From: Sphingomonas sp. Leaf10
Lineage (GTDB): Bacteria > Pseudomonadota > Alphaproteobacteria > Sphingomonadales > Sphingomonadaceae
DNA: 59,897 bases
Assembly: GCF_001421245.1 (NCBI RefSeq)
Contig: NZ_LMKE01000001.1
Coordinates: 236,596 to 296,492, forward strand
Reading direction: 5' to 3'
This document shows positions 8,277 through 17,291 of this stretch, one piece after another (within the stretch, counting starts at the first letter, position 1; every line of letters begins with the position of its first letter). The notes under the pieces are model-generated. The model was not told the DNA's origin, made no database searches, and saw only the letters and a program-made list of their open reading frames with translations. Made by a program: the position numbers and the translations under genes.

Positions 8277-9737
8277 TCACTCGTTCCACGTCACCCCGTC
8301 GCGTTCGGTCAGCGCCACGCTGGCGTTCGGTCCCCAGCTTCCCGACGGATAGCCCTTGGGACTGGTCGCATTCGCCTTCCACCCGTCGCGGATCGCGTCG
8401 ATCCACTGCCACTGTGCCTCGACCTCGTCACGGCGGACGAACAGCGTCGGATCACCCTCGATCAGATCGAGCAGCAACCGCTCATAGGCGATACGGCGGC
8501 GCGTGCCGGCAAAGGCGGTGGTTAGCGACAGGTCGAGCGGCACTTCACGCAGGCGGACGCCGTCACGGTCGAGGCCCGGTTCCTTGGCCATCACCAGCAA
8601 GCGGACATATTCCTCGGGCTGGAGGCGGATGACCAGTGTGTTGGGCTGCAACCGGCCACCACGATCGGCAAAGATCGAATGCGGTACCGGCTTGAACTGG
8701 ATCGAAATTTCCGAATGGCGATCCTGCATCCGCTTGCCGGTGCGCAGGTAGAAGGGCACGCCCTGCCACCGCCAGTTGTCGATATGCGCCTTCACCGCGA
8801 CAAAGGTCTCCGTGTCCGAATCCTTGCCCAGCTCCTCGTCATAGCCACGTACGATCTCACCCTTGACCGCGCCGGCGTCATATTGGCCGGTGACGGTGTG
8901 GGTGTTCACTTCGGCCGGGCCGATCGGGCGCAGCGAGCGGAGGACCTTCACCTTCTCGTCGCGGATCGAGGTGCCGTCGAACTTGGCGGGCGGCTCCATC
9001 GCGATTAGCGCGACCAGTTGCAGGACATGGTTCTGCACCATGTCGCGCAGCGCGCCGACCTCGTCATAATAGCCGGCGCGCCCTTCGAGGCCGACCGTTT
9101 CCGAGATGGTGATCTGGACATGGTCGATGCCGCGCGCATTCCACACCGGTTCGAACATCGCATTGCCAAACCGCAGCGCGAGGATGTTCTGAACGGTTTC
9201 CTTGCCCAGATAATGGTCGATGCGGAACGTCCGCTCCTCCGGAAAGGCGGCGGCGACCAAGTCGTTGATCTCGCGGCTCGATTCGAGGTCCTTGCCAAGC
9301 GGCTTTTCGAGGCTGATGCGGACGTTGGGGCCGGCAAGGCCCGCGCTCTTCAGTCCGGTGATGGTCGGGCCGAACAGCCACGGCGCGGTCGACAGGAAGA
9401 TGGCGAGGCCACCCGAAATGTCGCCGAGCTTTTTGGCAAGGTCATCGAACCCGTCGACGTTCGATGCGTCGAGCGGCTGATAGTGCAGCCGCGCGAGAAA
9501 CCCGTCGATCGCGACCTCGTCCTTGCGGTCGTCGGGCAGGAACTGGTCGAGGGCGTGGCGTGCGAAGGCACGGAAACCGTCGTCGTCATGCTCGTGCCGC
9601 GCGGTGCCGGTGATGGTCAGGCCTTCGGGCAACAGGCCATCGGCATGGAGGCCGTAGAGCGAGGGGAGCAGCATCCGTTGCGACAAATCCCCGGTCGCGC
9701 CGAACAACAGCAGCTTCGCTACCGCTTGCCTCGTCAT
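8277..9737 (-). CDS. zwf: Glucose-6-phosphate 1-dehydrogenase
   Basis: First oxidative step for glucose 6-phosphate and first gene of the Entner-Doudoroff operon. The 486-residue protein has the dinucleotide loop LLFGATGDLSQRML and the active-site motif RIDHYLGKETVQN. An upstream in-frame TTG at 9755 exists, but the ATG at 9737 has GGAG 5 nt upstream and gives the standard start, so it is chosen. The upstream region (9738-9871) should hold the operon promoter. Confidence 0.96.
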   Translation of the reverse strand: MTRQAVAKLLLFGATGDLSQRMLLPSLYGLHADGLLPEGLTITGTARHEHDDDGFRAFARHALDQFLPDDRKDEVAIDGFLARLHYQPLDASNVDGFDDLAKKLGDISGGLAIFLSTAPWLFGPTITGLKSAGLAGPNVRISLEKPLGKDLESSREINDLVAAAFPEERTFRIDHYLGKETVQNILALRFGNAMFEPVWNARGIDHVQITISETVGLEGRAGYYDEVGALRDMVQNHVLQLVALIAMEPPAKFDGTSIRDEKVKVLRSLRPIGPAEVNTHTVTGQYDAGAVKGEIVRGYDEELGKDSDTETFVAVKAHIDNWRWQGVPFYLRTGKRMQDRHSEISIQFKPVPHSIFADRGGRLQPNTLVIRLQPEEYVRLLVMAKEPGLDRDGVRLREVPLDLSLTTAFAGTRRRIAYERLLLDLIEGDPTLFVRRDEVEAQWQWIDAIRDGWKANATSPKGYPSGSWGPNASVALTERDGVTWNE

Positions 9738-9785
9738 GCGTGCTCCTATCTTCAAACTCGGTCGTGCGCGCTCCTAGCAGCCTAT

Positions 9786-9799
9786 TTCGCAAACGCGAA
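9786..9799. promoter_or_regulatory. Small palindrome upstream of zwf (possible operator)
   Basis: TTCGC-AAAC-GCGAA is a perfect 5-bp inverted repeat about 50 nt before the zwf ATG. A sugar-catabolism repressor could bind here, but the arms are short and no regulator gene is adjacent. This is a guess from position only. Confidence 0.25.
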
Positions 9800-9871
9800 G
9801 GCAGCATAGGTATGCGATGCGAAACGATTGCGTGGATCGTCAGAATATCGCGTGCGGCCGGCGGGCAGCGC

Positions 9872-10801
9872 TCAGAGCGTCAGCCCCGCCGTCTGGTCGA
9901 ACCCGGCCATCAGGTTGAAATTCTGTACCGCCGCACCGGCCGCACCCTTGCCCAGATTGTCGAGCGTCGCGACAAGCCGTGCTTGCCCCGTCTCCATATT
10001 GCCGAACACGCGCAGCGACAGGCGGTCGGTGCCGGCATCGGCCTCGATCGGGATCGCGCTGTCGTCGCCGTCGAGGACGCGGACGACGGGCGATTCGCGA
10101 TAGGCTTCGCGCAGCGTCTGTTCGATCGCCGACAGGCTGGGGCGGCGGTGGAAGGCGAACAGCGGCAGCGGCACCTCGACGACCATGCCGCGATAGGCGC
10201 GCGCGACCGACGGCTGGAACAGCGGCGGATGGGCGAGGCGGGCATGGCGCTGCATCTCGGGCACATGCTTGTGCGCCAGCGACAGGCCGTAGCCGAGCCA
10301 GGCGGTATCGGTCTCACCATTCTCGAACGCGGCGATCATCGCCTTGCCGCCGCCCGAATAGCCCGAGACGGCGTTAACGCTGACCGGCCATTCGTGCGGG
10401 ATCAGCCCGGCGCGCACCAGCGGCCGGACGAGCGCGAGGAAACCGGTCGGATAGCAGCCGGGGTTCGACACCCGCATCGCCGTCGCAATCGCGCCGGGCT
10501 GGGCCGGCTCCAGTTCGGCCATGCCATAGGTCCAGCCGTCGGCGACCCGGTGCGCGGTCGACGCGTCGATCACGCGCGTGCGGTCGTTGGCGATCAGCGA
10601 CACCGCCTCGCGCGCCGCATCGTCGGGCAGGCAGAGGATGACGAAATCGGCGTCGTTCAGCGCCTCGCGCCGCGCCGTCGCGTCCTTGCGCCGGGCATCG
10701 TCTAGGGTGATGAAGTCGATCTCGGTCCGATCCGACAAACGGTCGGCGATTTCGAGGCCAGTGGTGCCGGCGGCACCGTCGATGAAGACGCGAACGGTCA
10801 T
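9872..10801 (-). CDS. argC: N-acetyl-gamma-glutamyl-phosphate reductase
   Basis: NADPH-dependent third step of arginine biosynthesis. The 309-residue protein starts with the Rossmann segment VFIDGAAGTTGLEIADRL. The short length and the GAAGTTG motif indicate the type 2 ArgC branch. The catalytic Cys lies in SNPGCYPTGFLAL. The start at 10801 is chosen over upstream codons because GGAGGCGCC precedes it and it overlaps the stop of the NlpC-like gene (ATGA). Confidence 0.93.
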   Translation of the reverse strand: MTVRVFIDGAAGTTGLEIADRLSDRTEIDFITLDDARRKDATARREALNDADFVILCLPDDAAREAVSLIANDRTRVIDASTAHRVADGWTYGMAELEPAQPGAIATAMRVSNPGCYPTGFLALVRPLVRAGLIPHEWPVSVNAVSGYSGGGKAMIAAFENGETDTAWLGYGLSLAHKHVPEMQRHARLAHPPLFQPSVARAYRGMVVEVPLPLFAFHRRPSLSAIEQTLREAYRESPVVRVLDGDDSAIPIEADAGTDRLSLRVFGNMETGQARLVATLDNLGKGAAGAAVQNFNLMAGFDQTAGLTL

Positions 10802-11595
10802 GCGGGGCGCCTCCGGGCGCGAATGGGGCCGAACCGGTCGAGCGCGGCGACGGGTTCGCACCGCACGACGTCGTCGGCATGAATGGCGGTATCGCTATCG
10901 ACCAGCATTGCGACATGGTCGTTAAAGTAGATCAGATCGCCGCGACGAAGCGGGTCGCCGGCCGCCAGCGGAGTGCCGATCGCCTCGGCCTGCAAATCGA
11001 GGAAGCGCGGCGGCGGCGATCCGGCGAGCGACAGCGCGAGGAAAATCAGCCCGGCCGCATCCACGCCGTCGCCCGAACGGCCACCGGGCAGCACGGGTAC
11101 GCGCTGCAACAGTGTCGCATAAACCACCGGATCGCTGGTTTCATCGTCGAGCGGCAACAGCATTGAGCGCAGCACATAGCCGCCATCGACCTCCGCCCAT
11201 TCGTCATTCGCCGGCACGGCTGCGACCCGGCTGCCCATCGGCAGGGCATAGGGCAGGGCACGATCCAGCGAGCGATCGGCATGGACCACCGCCTTCGCTG
11301 CGCAGACGACATGCGACGTGGCATATGCGTCCGTCAGCGCATCGCGCAACACGAATCCGACGCTGCCATCGATCGGAGAGCGCCCCCAGCCGTGGGCGGA
11401 CGTGAATTCGAGAACGTCGAAGGGTTCGCCCGCCAATGCCTGCGACACGATCTTGCCGTCGGGCGCATCGAGGATGGCGGTTGCAGTGCCGATGCTGCGC
11501 CGGGCCGGTACCGCATAGTGTGGCGCGAACACGCGGTCGGCCAAGCGGATATCGGCCAAGTCACGACGGACCGCGTCGATCCGGGAATCGAGCAC
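10798..11595 (-). CDS. NlpC/P60-like protein with SH3 region, catalytic Cys replaced
   Basis: C-terminal NlpC/P60 (C40 peptidase) fold after an SH3-like region (about residues 30-130: AILDAPDGKIVSQALAGEPF, GWGRSPIDGSVGFV). Active family members have DCSG; here the segment reads GRSGDGVDAAGLIFLA, so the nucleophilic Cys is Ala. The downstream His pair (NDHVAMLVD, AIHADD) is kept. It is probably a non-catalytic muropeptide- or wall-binding protein. The start is unclear: GTG at 11595 is used, while the frame stays open into the marR gene up to an ATG at 11745. Overlap with argC suggests co-transcription. Confidence 0.75.
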   Translation of the reverse strand: MLDSRIDAVRRDLADIRLADRVFAPHYAVPARRSIGTATAILDAPDGKIVSQALAGEPFDVLEFTSAHGWGRSPIDGSVGFVLRDALTDAYATSHVVCAAKAVVHADRSLDRALPYALPMGSRVAAVPANDEWAEVDGGYVLRSMLLPLDDETSDPVVYATLLQRVPVLPGGRSGDGVDAAGLIFLALSLAGSPPPRFLDLQAEAIGTPLAAGDPLRRGDLIYFNDHVAMLVDSDTAIHADDVVRCEPVAALDRFGPIRARRRPA

Positions 11596-11623
11596 GACCG
11601 ACCGTCCGCTCAGGGCAAAGCGG

Positions 11624-11977
11624 TTACGCGCTGGCGCGTCGGTGGAAGTCGCCGACGCCGTCGCCGCCCATGAACTGCCCGAACTCTGCAAGAAAATTGG
11701 CCCCTTCGCTGGTCTGCGCGACGAAGATGTTGCGCTTGTCGGCATCGTCGCGTTGGCGGCGGAGATAGCCGAGCGTGCCCAGACGATTCAAGGCGCGCGT
11801 TACGACCGGCTTCGATACATTCAGTGCACGGGCCAGCCCGCGTACCGTATGGGGACCGGGTTGCAGATAGACGATCATCATCAGTGCCATCTGGCGGTTG
11901 GTCAGGTCCGGCTCGCCCGAGCGGACATAATCGACCAAGCCGTCCATCCATTTTTTCAAGGGGATCGTTGGGAACAT
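11624..11977 (-). CDS. MarR-family winged-helix regulator
   Basis: A 117-residue DNA-binding protein, a little shorter than most MarR proteins. The recognition helix and wing are clear: VRGLARALNVSKPVVTRAL followed by GYLRRQRDDADKRNIFV. It lies just upstream of the NlpC-like gene on the same strand and diverges from secG. It may control the marR-nlpC-argC transcript; no ligand can be inferred. SD is weak. Confidence 0.85.
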   Translation of the reverse strand: MFPTIPLKKWMDGLVDYVRSGEPDLTNRQMALMMIVYLQPGPHTVRGLARALNVSKPVVTRALNRLGTLGYLRRQRDDADKRNIFVAQTSEGANFLAEFGQFMGGDGVGDFHRRASA

Positions 11978-12170
11978 CGCAGCAACCTAACGTCAATACA
12001 GGCCGTGAGGCGGGGTCGAAAGATGAACGTCGCAATTGTGCGCTTGGTTTCCCGTTCGATACGATAATGTTACGGATTGGTCCCTGGCGCTCGGTTGATT
12101 GCCACGATCGGCTCGCCTATGTGGCGCGCTTCGAACCTGCACTCCTTTCTTTCGGAAATGTTCCCCGGCC

Positions 12171-12539
12171 ATGTTCACCTTCCTGCTCGTCGTCCATGCG
12201 ATCATCGCCGCGTTGCTCGTGACGGTGATCCTCATGCAGAAGTCGGAAGGCGGCGGCCTGACCACCGGCGGCAGCCCGTCGGGGTTGATGTCGGCACGGG
12301 GTGCGGCCGATTTCCTGACGCGGGCGACCGCGATCCTCGCCGGGCTGTTCATCGCGATGAGCATCGCGCTGGCGGTGATCGCGGCGAATCGCGGCGGTTC
12401 GTCGATCGATACCTCGCTGGCACGGCCGACGACTCCGCCGCCCGCCGCCACCGCACCGGTCAATCCGGCCGCCGATCCGATCGGCAACCTGACCGGGGCG
12501 CCCGCTGCCGACAACGGCGCGGTCCCGCTGGCCCGCTAA
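12171..12539 (+). CDS. secG: Preprotein translocase subunit SecG
   Basis: Auxiliary subunit of the SecYEG channel. The 122-residue protein has two membrane helices, roughly residues 2-21 (FTFLLVVHAIIAALLVTVIL) and 54-75, flanking the conserved cytoplasmic loop MQKSEGGGL with SGLMSARGAADFLTRATA. The Pro/Ala-rich tail (about residues 85-122) is common in alphaproteobacterial SecG. An in-frame codon at 12099 exists, but the start MFTFLLVVH fits the family. It precedes pyrG by 94 nt. Confidence 0.93.
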   Translation: MFTFLLVVHAIIAALLVTVILMQKSEGGGLTTGGSPSGLMSARGAADFLTRATAILAGLFIAMSIALAVIAANRGGSSIDTSLARPTTPPPAATAPVNPAADPIGNLTGAPAADNGAVPLAR

Positions 12540-12633
12540 AACCCTTTCCATCAACCGGTCCGTCGTATTTCGCGGGCGTGGGAGCAATCCCGCGCTTGGC
12601 GGCGATGGCGTTCGACGCTAGGCGATATCTCCC

Positions 12634-14283
12634 ATGGCGCGGTATATCTTCATCACCGGCGGCGTGGTTTCGTCGCTCGGCAAGGGCCTCATGGCGGCCT
12701 CTCTCGCAGCACTCTTGCAGGCGCGCGGCTACAAGGTCCGCATCCGCAAGTTCGATCCCTATCTGAACGTCGATCCGGGCACGATGTCGCCCTATCAGCA
12801 TGGCGAAGTCTATGTGACCGACGACGGGGCGGAAACCGACCTCGACCTTGGCCACTATGAACGCTTCACCGGCGTCGCGGCGCACCAGTCGGACAACGTC
12901 ACCTCGGGTCGCATATACCAGACGATCATCCAGCGCGAGCGGCGCGGCGATTATCTGGGCGCGACGGTACAGGTCGTTCCGCACGTCACCGATGCGATCA
13001 AGGCATTCGCACAGGCCGATACGGTCGACGACGACGGGCAGGACCTCGACTTCGTGCTGTGCGAGATCGGCGGCACGGTCGGCGACATCGAATCGCTGCC
13101 GTTCATTGAGGCGATCCGCCAGTTGAAGAATGAACTGGGCCGCGGCCGGTCGATCAGCATTCACGTCACGCTGGTGCCGTATATCGCGGCGGCGGGCGAA
13201 CTGAAGACCAAGCCGACCCAGCATTCGGTGCGCGAACTGGCGGCGCTGGGCGTGCAGCCCGACGTGCTGGTCTGCCGCTGCGAAAAGCCGCTGCCGGCGA
13301 GCGAACGTGCCAAGATCGCATTGTTCTGCAACGTGCCCGCAGGGGCGGTCATCCCCGCGCTCGACGCCCCGAGCATCTATGCGGTGCCCGAGCAATATCA
13401 TGCCGAGGGGCTGGACGCCGAAGTGCTGCGTGCCTTCGGCATCGAACCCGGCGATGCGCCCGACCTGTCGCGGTGGAGCGACATTATGGACCGCCTCCAG
13501 AACCCCGAAGGCGAAGTCACGATCGGCGTGGTCGGCAAATATGTCGGGCTGCAGGACGCGTACAAGTCGCTGAACGAGGCGCTGGTCCATGGCGGCATCG
13601 CCAACCGGGTGAAGGTCAATATCCGCTGGATCGACGCTGAATTGTTCGAAGGCGATCATGACCTGGTCGCCGCCGAACTCGAGCCGTGCCACGCGATCCT
13701 CGTTCCCGGCGCGTTCGGGGAACGCGGCGCGGAGGGCAAGATCGCCAGCGTCCGTTTCGCTCGCGAGCGGAAAGTGCCCTATTTCGGGATCTGCTTCGGC
13801 ATGCAGATGGCCTGTATCGAAGGTGTCCGTGCGACCGGTGGCACACCGGACGCGTCTTCGACCGAATTCGGCCCGACCGAACAGCCGGTGGTCGGCATGA
13901 TTACCGAATGGATGAGCCCCGAGGGCATCCAGAAGCGCGAATCGGACGGCGATCTGGGCGGCACCATGCGGCTGGGTGCCTATGAGGCGACGCTGGCCGG
14001 CAATTCGGTCGTCGCGTCGATCTACGGCGGGACGACGATCAGCGAGCGGCATCGCCATCGATACGAGGTCAACACCGGCTATCGTGACATGCTCGAATCG
14101 GGCGGGCTGGTTTTCTCGGGCATGTCGCCCGACGGGATGCTGCCCGAAATCGTCGAGCGGCCCGACCATCCGTGGTTCGTCGGCGTGCAGTTTCATCCCG
14201 AGCTGAAGTCGAAACCGTTCAATCCGCACCCGCTGTTCGCGAGCTTCATCGCCGCAGCGGTGAAGCAGTCGCGGTTGGTTTAA
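12634..14283 (+). CDS. pyrG: CTP synthase
   Basis: Amidates UTP to CTP using glutamine and ATP. The 549-residue length is typical. The N-terminal synthetase domain begins [19 protein letters not shown] with [20 protein letters not shown]. The C-terminal class I amidotransferase domain carries the nucleophile in [13 protein letters not shown] and the His/Glu pair in [12 protein letters not shown]. Neighbour secG is the usual partner in this lineage. Confidence 0.97.
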   Translation: MARYIFITGGVVSSLGKGLMAASLAALLQARGYKVRIRKFDPYLNVDPGTMSPYQHGEVYVTDDGAETDLDLGHYERFTGVAAHQSDNVTSGRIYQTIIQRERRGDYLGATVQVVPHVTDAIKAFAQADTVDDDGQDLDFVLCEIGGTVGDIESLPFIEAIRQLKNELGRGRSISIHVTLVPYIAAAGELKTKPTQHSVRELAALGVQPDVLVCRCEKPLPASERAKIALFCNVPAGAVIPALDAPSIYAVPEQYHAEGLDAEVLRAFGIEPGDAPDLSRWSDIMDRLQNPEGEVTIGVVGKYVGLQDAYKSLNEALVHGGIANRVKVNIRWIDAELFEGDHDLVAAELEPCHAILVPGAFGERGAEGKIASVRFARERKVPYFGICFGMQMACIEGVRATGGTPDASSTEFGPTEQPVVGMITEWMSPEGIQKRESDGDLGGTMRLGAYEATLAGNSVVASIYGGTTISERHRHRYEVNTGYRDMLESGGLVFSGMSPDGMLPEIVERPDHPWFVGVQFHPELKSKPFNPHPLFASFIAAAVKQSRLV

Positions 14284-14296
14284 GGTCTTCGCCTCT

Positions 14297-14391
14297 CGTC
14301 ATTCCCGCGAAGGCAGGAATCCATAAGCGCAACGTCCAGCACTGACCCGTCAGCCTCGGGCATATGGATTCCCGCCTGCGCGGGAATGACG
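14297..14391. repeat. Inverted repeat after pyrG (CGTCATTCC type)
   Basis: Arms CGTCATTCCCGCGAAGGCAG and CTGCGCGGGAATGACG with TGGATTCC inside surround a spacer of about 38 nt. The element lies between convergent pyrG and hsp20 and resembles the elements at 42162-42258 and 43193-43220. It could serve as a transcription end point for both genes. Confidence 0.85.
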
Positions 14392-14489
14392 AGTAGGGCG
14401 GGGACTTCCTCCAAAAACCCGAACGGGCGCCCGAACCCATCCGGTTCAGGCGCCCGCCCACGGCGCGCAAGGGAGCAACGCGCGGTAGC

Positions 14490-14978
14490 TCAGGCAGCGT
14501 TGGCCGAATCGTCGGTCTTGGCTGCGTCGTTCGCGATGACCGGCTGTTCGCCCGTGCCGCCGATAGCGATCCGGCGCGGCTTCATCGCATCGGGGACTTC
14601 GCGACGCAGGTCGATGGTCAACAGGCCATCGGCTAGGTCGGCGTGTTCGACGACAATGAAATCGGCCAGTTCGAACCGGCGTTCGAAGCTGCGGTTGGCA
14701 ATGCCCAGATGCAGGACCGCACTCTTCTGTGCGTCGGCTTGGTCGGTCTTGCGGCCCGAGACGACGAGCAGATTCTGCTGGGCGGTAATGTCCACCTCTT
14801 CGCGCTTGAACCCGGCGACCGCCAGCGTGATGCGGTAGCGATCTTCGGCAAGGCGTTCGAGATTGAACGGCGGATAGTTTTCGCCGGTGGTCGCGCGCGC
14901 GTTGCTTTCCAGCATGTCGAACAGACGGTCGAAACCGATGGTGGAGCGGCGATACGGGGTGAAGTCGAAGCTACGCAT
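14490..14978 (-). CDS. Small heat-shock protein (Hsp20/IbpA family)
   Basis: ATP-independent holdase chaperone. The 162-residue protein has the N-terminus MRSFDFTPYRRSTIGFDRLF shared by IbpA-type proteins, the alpha-crystallin domain about residues 40-130 (YRITLAVAGFKREEVDI, LHLGIANRSFERRFELAD), and the terminal motif PRRIAIG. The SD GGAGG lies 7 nt before the ATG inside a predicted thermosensitive hairpin (see the leader feature). Expression is expected to be heat-induced at both transcription and translation. Confidence 0.94.
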   Translation of the reverse strand: MRSFDFTPYRRSTIGFDRLFDMLESNARATTGENYPPFNLERLAEDRYRITLAVAGFKREEVDITAQQNLLVVSGRKTDQADAQKSAVLHLGIANRSFERRFELADFIVVEHADLADGLLTIDLRREVPDAMKPRRIAIGGTGEQPVIANDAAKTDDSANAA

Positions 14979-15065
14979 GTCAAATCCTCCAGATGAAGCG
15001 AGTTGAACGAGGCGGCATCCATAAGGCGATGCCGGTTCGTGAACGGCCCCTCAGGCACCGTTCGC
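14979..15065 (-). promoter_or_regulatory. ROSE-type RNA thermometer in the hsp20 leader
   Basis: The roughly 87-nt leader can fold into three stems. Stem 1 is GAACGG with CCGTTC, stem 2 is GGCATC with GATGCC, and the ATG-proximal stem (14982-15004) pairs UCGCU with the AGGA of the SD. That UYGCU box opposite AGGA, with a bulged G, is the established hallmark of ROSE thermometers found before alphaproteobacterial small Hsp genes. Folding was done by eye. Heat would melt the last stem and free the SD. Confidence 0.82.
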
Positions 15066-15071
15066 GAACCG

Positions 15072-15099
15072 ATATGGTTCGATAACAGAGGGCTTCAAG
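15072..15099 (-). promoter_or_regulatory. Sigma-32 (RpoH) type promoter of hsp20
   Basis: CTTGAAG (15093-15099) and AACCATAT (15072-15079) are separated by 13 nt, matching the RpoH pattern CTTGAAA-N11/16-CCCCATNT well. Transcription from it would start near 15065, just before the thermometer. An rpoH gene lies in this same window at 43267-44172. Confidence 0.78.
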
Positions 15100-15222
15100 A
15101 GGGCGTGGGGCGCGAATATCGTGTAGGCTGGATGACGTTCTGCGAGATAGCAATGCAGTCTCTCGCTTTCCTTCAGGGGAGGAGCCTCGCCGGTGGTGTG
15201 GGTGACGCCCTTGATGATGTCT

Positions 15223-15330
15223 CTCCCCTCCCTGAAAGGGAGGGGCTGGGGGTGGGTAGACCCATGACGAAGGGTAAGTGCGCCACAACGGGCCGACCCA
15301 CCACCGGCCCCTCCATTGTCAGGGAGGGAA
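15223..15330. repeat. Pair of opposed GGGAGGGG repeats
   Basis: A unit CTCCCCTCCCTGAAAGGGAGG ending in GGGTGGGTAGA (15223-15260) is followed, in opposite orientation, by GGCCGACCCACCACCGGCCCC then TTGTCAGGGAGGG (15291-15330). The same unit recurs at 37391-37430 and 46363-46404. All copies are intergenic. Confidence 0.8.
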
Positions 15331-15481
15331 GGGAAACCATCACCGGATGCCGTCTTCAAGCGACTGCGCACGGGCGCTGTCCTACAGGGCGCACCCATGC
15401 CACCATCCGGGCTGGACGCTGACCGCCTTGCTCTTTGAATCCGCTGCCCGTCGCACCATGCAAACCGCGCAAACCGTGGCA

Positions 15482-15503
15482 AGTGTGACTTTTGTGAACT
15501 TTG
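15482..15503 (+). repeat. GTGTGA(A)CTT-GTGAACTTTG motif, copy 1
   Basis: AGTGTGACTTTTGTGAACTT followed by TG. A near-identical element lies inverted at 37201-37229. Both contain two tandem GTGAACTT-like words. Role unknown. Confidence 0.55.
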
Positions 15504-15730
15504 ACGCGAAACCGTCAATTTATCAGAGACTTGAGCCAAACAAGTAAACTAGGCACGTCGACCCCGCGCGGGCTAGACCAACCAGCGGCTCCAGCCCAAC
15601 GCCATCGGAGTGAAATCCCGGCCTTCGCGGGAAAGACGCATGGTTCCGATCGAGCGAAAAGACGCGAGGGCAGGGGCTTACGTCCCCGAAGCAGCCGCAT
15701 CGCCCCGCAACAGTTCCCTGAAACGGCAAA

Positions 15731-15756
15731 CGGCCGGGCTGTTGCCAGCCCGGCCG
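15731..15756. other. Strong hairpin in the hsp20-lolC gap (possible terminator or sRNA part)
   Basis: CGGCCGGGCTG-TTGC-CAGCCCGGCCG is a perfect 11-bp stem. Read on the minus strand it is followed by TTTGCCGTTT, a weak T-rich tail, so it could end a minus-strand transcript or form part of an unannotated small RNA. No gene is seen to its right on the minus strand. Confidence 0.4.
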
Positions 15757-16040
15757 CCTGCGTGACGATCGCTCGTCAGCCCCCTTGGTTGCCACCGCTT
15801 CTACGCCCCTTCCCCCCTTCCAGGGCGGAGCCGGTTGGCCTCCCCGAACCGTGGCCTTGCTTGCCTGCGCTTCGTGCCACTCTCGATAAGGAACCGGACC
15901 TTATCTGTCACCGGCCTTGCGCCATCTTTGCTACGGTTTCCCTAACCATGTGTCGATTTGGCAACAGCATGGATTGAAGTCGGTCCCGCGCCTACCTACA
16001 GCTCCTGCAACGCCCCCGTTCGAGGACACCGACCGCCCTT

Positions 16041-17291
16041 ATGCTGCTATCGCGTTACGAGCGGATGATCGCCCGCCGCTATCTGTTGCCCGGACGGGGC
16101 GAGGCGTTCATCGCGCTGGTCGCGTCGATCAGCCTGGTCGCGGTGATGTTGGGCGTCGCCGCGCTGGTCATCGTCATGAGCGTGATGAACGGGTTCCGGG
16201 CCGAACTGTTCGACAAGATCGTCGGGCTGAACGGTCATGCGCTGATCCAGGGATATAACAACCAGCTGCCCGACTGGCGGCGCATCGCGGCGGAGGCGCG
16301 GCGGACGCCCGGCGTGACCAGCGCCACGCCGCTGATCGAACAGCCGCTGTTCGCGACCTATAACGGCCGGTCCGAATTCATCCTGATGCGCGGCATGCGG
16401 ATCGAGGATATCCGCGACAATCCGACGATCCGCGACAATGTGAAACAAGGGTCGCTGAATGCGGTGACGCCGGGCAGCGGCAACGTTGTGATCGGCAGCC
16501 GCCTCGCCATGGCGCTGGGCGTGACGGTCGGCAGCGAGATCACGATCATCAGTCCGCAGGGGCCGACCACGCCGTTCGGCACGATGATCCGGCAGGTGCC
16601 GTACCGCGTCGCCGCGATCGTCGAGGTCGGTGTGTATGATTACGACAAGGCGTTCGTCATCATGCCGATCGAGGATGCGCAGCAATTGCTGCTGACCGGC
16701 GATTCGGTCGGGTCGATCGAACTGGAGACGTCCGACCCCGACGATGTCGACCACATCCTCGCGCCGCTGCGGGAGAAATTCGTGGCGAGCGCACAGATTA
16801 CCGACTGGCGACAACTCAATTCCGAACTGTTCCAGGCGCTGTCGGTCGACCGGATCGTGACCTTTACCGTGCTGTCGATCATCATCCTGATCGCGGTCTT
16901 CAACATCCTGTCCTCGCTGATCATGCTGGTCCGCGCCAAGACGCGCGACATCGCGATCCTGCGAACGATGGGCGCGACGCGCGGCGGGCTGCTGCGTATC
17001 TTCATGACGGTCGGCACGACGATCGGCGCGCTGGGCGTGGGGGCGGGGCTGATCCTCGGCTTCGTGTTCCTGACCTTCCGGCAGAAAGTTGTCGAAGGGA
17101 TCGGCGCGGTGACCGGCATCGATATCTGGGACCCGACGATGCGCTACCTGACCGAATTGCCGTCGAAGGTCGATCCGGTCGAGATCGTCACCATCGCGCT
17201 GGTCGCACTGCTCTTTTCGTTCCTCGCCACGCTGTATCCGGCGTTCAAGGCGGCCAATACAGATCCCGTGCAGGTGTTGCGCTATGACTGA
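16041..17291 (+). CDS. lolC: Lipoprotein-releasing ABC transporter permease LolC/LolE type
   Basis: Inner-membrane permease that releases outer-membrane lipoproteins to LolA. The 416-residue FtsX/MacB-type protein has a first membrane helix about residues 20-50 ([20 protein letters not shown]), a large periplasmic domain about 50-265, and three C-terminal helices beginning [20 protein letters not shown]. The segment [20 protein letters not shown] is the family's coupling-helix motif. It overlaps lolD by 8 nt. A single permease gene suggests a homodimeric LolF-type complex or a second copy elsewhere. Confidence 0.93.
   Translation: MLLSRYERMIARRYLLPGRGEAFIALVASISLVAVMLGVAALVIVMSVMNGFRAELFDKIVGLNGHALIQGYNNQLPDWRRIAAEARRTPGVTSATPLIEQPLFATYNGRSEFILMRGMRIEDIRDNPTIRDNVKQGSLNAVTPGSGNVVIGSRLAMALGVTVGSEITIISPQGPTTPFGTMIRQVPYRVAAIVEVGVYDYDKAFVIMPIEDAQQLLLTGDSVGSIELETSDPDDVDHILAPLREKFVASAQITDWRQLNSELFQALSVDRIVTFTVLSIIILIAVFNILSSLIMLVRAKTRDIAILRTMGATRGGLLRIFMTVGTTIGALGVGAGLILGFVFLTFRQKVVEGIGAVTGIDIWDPTMRYLTELPSKVDPVEIVTIALVALLFSFLATLYPAFKAANTDPVQVLRYD

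Larger units (their letters stand above)
15100..16040. other. 940-nt gap between hsp20 and lolC with repeats, no convincing gene
   Basis: No open frame here shows codon bias or family motifs. The gap holds two GGGAGGGG-type repeats (15223-15260, 15290-15330), a GTGAACTT-type motif (15482-15503), and an 11-bp perfect hairpin at 15731-15756. A 29-codon frame (15458-15547) starting MQTAQTVASVTF has no recognisable SD. The last 250 nt before lolC are plain and may carry its promoter. Confidence 0.6.

Noticed and set aside
12460..14229. 589-residue minus-strand frame opposite pyrG
   Set aside because: Shadow of the CTP synthase gene; no motif.
15278..15547. Possible 89-codon gene, or 29-codon gene from an inner ATG, in the hsp20-lolC gap
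   Set aside because: Begins inside a repeat, no SD, composition unlike neighbouring genes.
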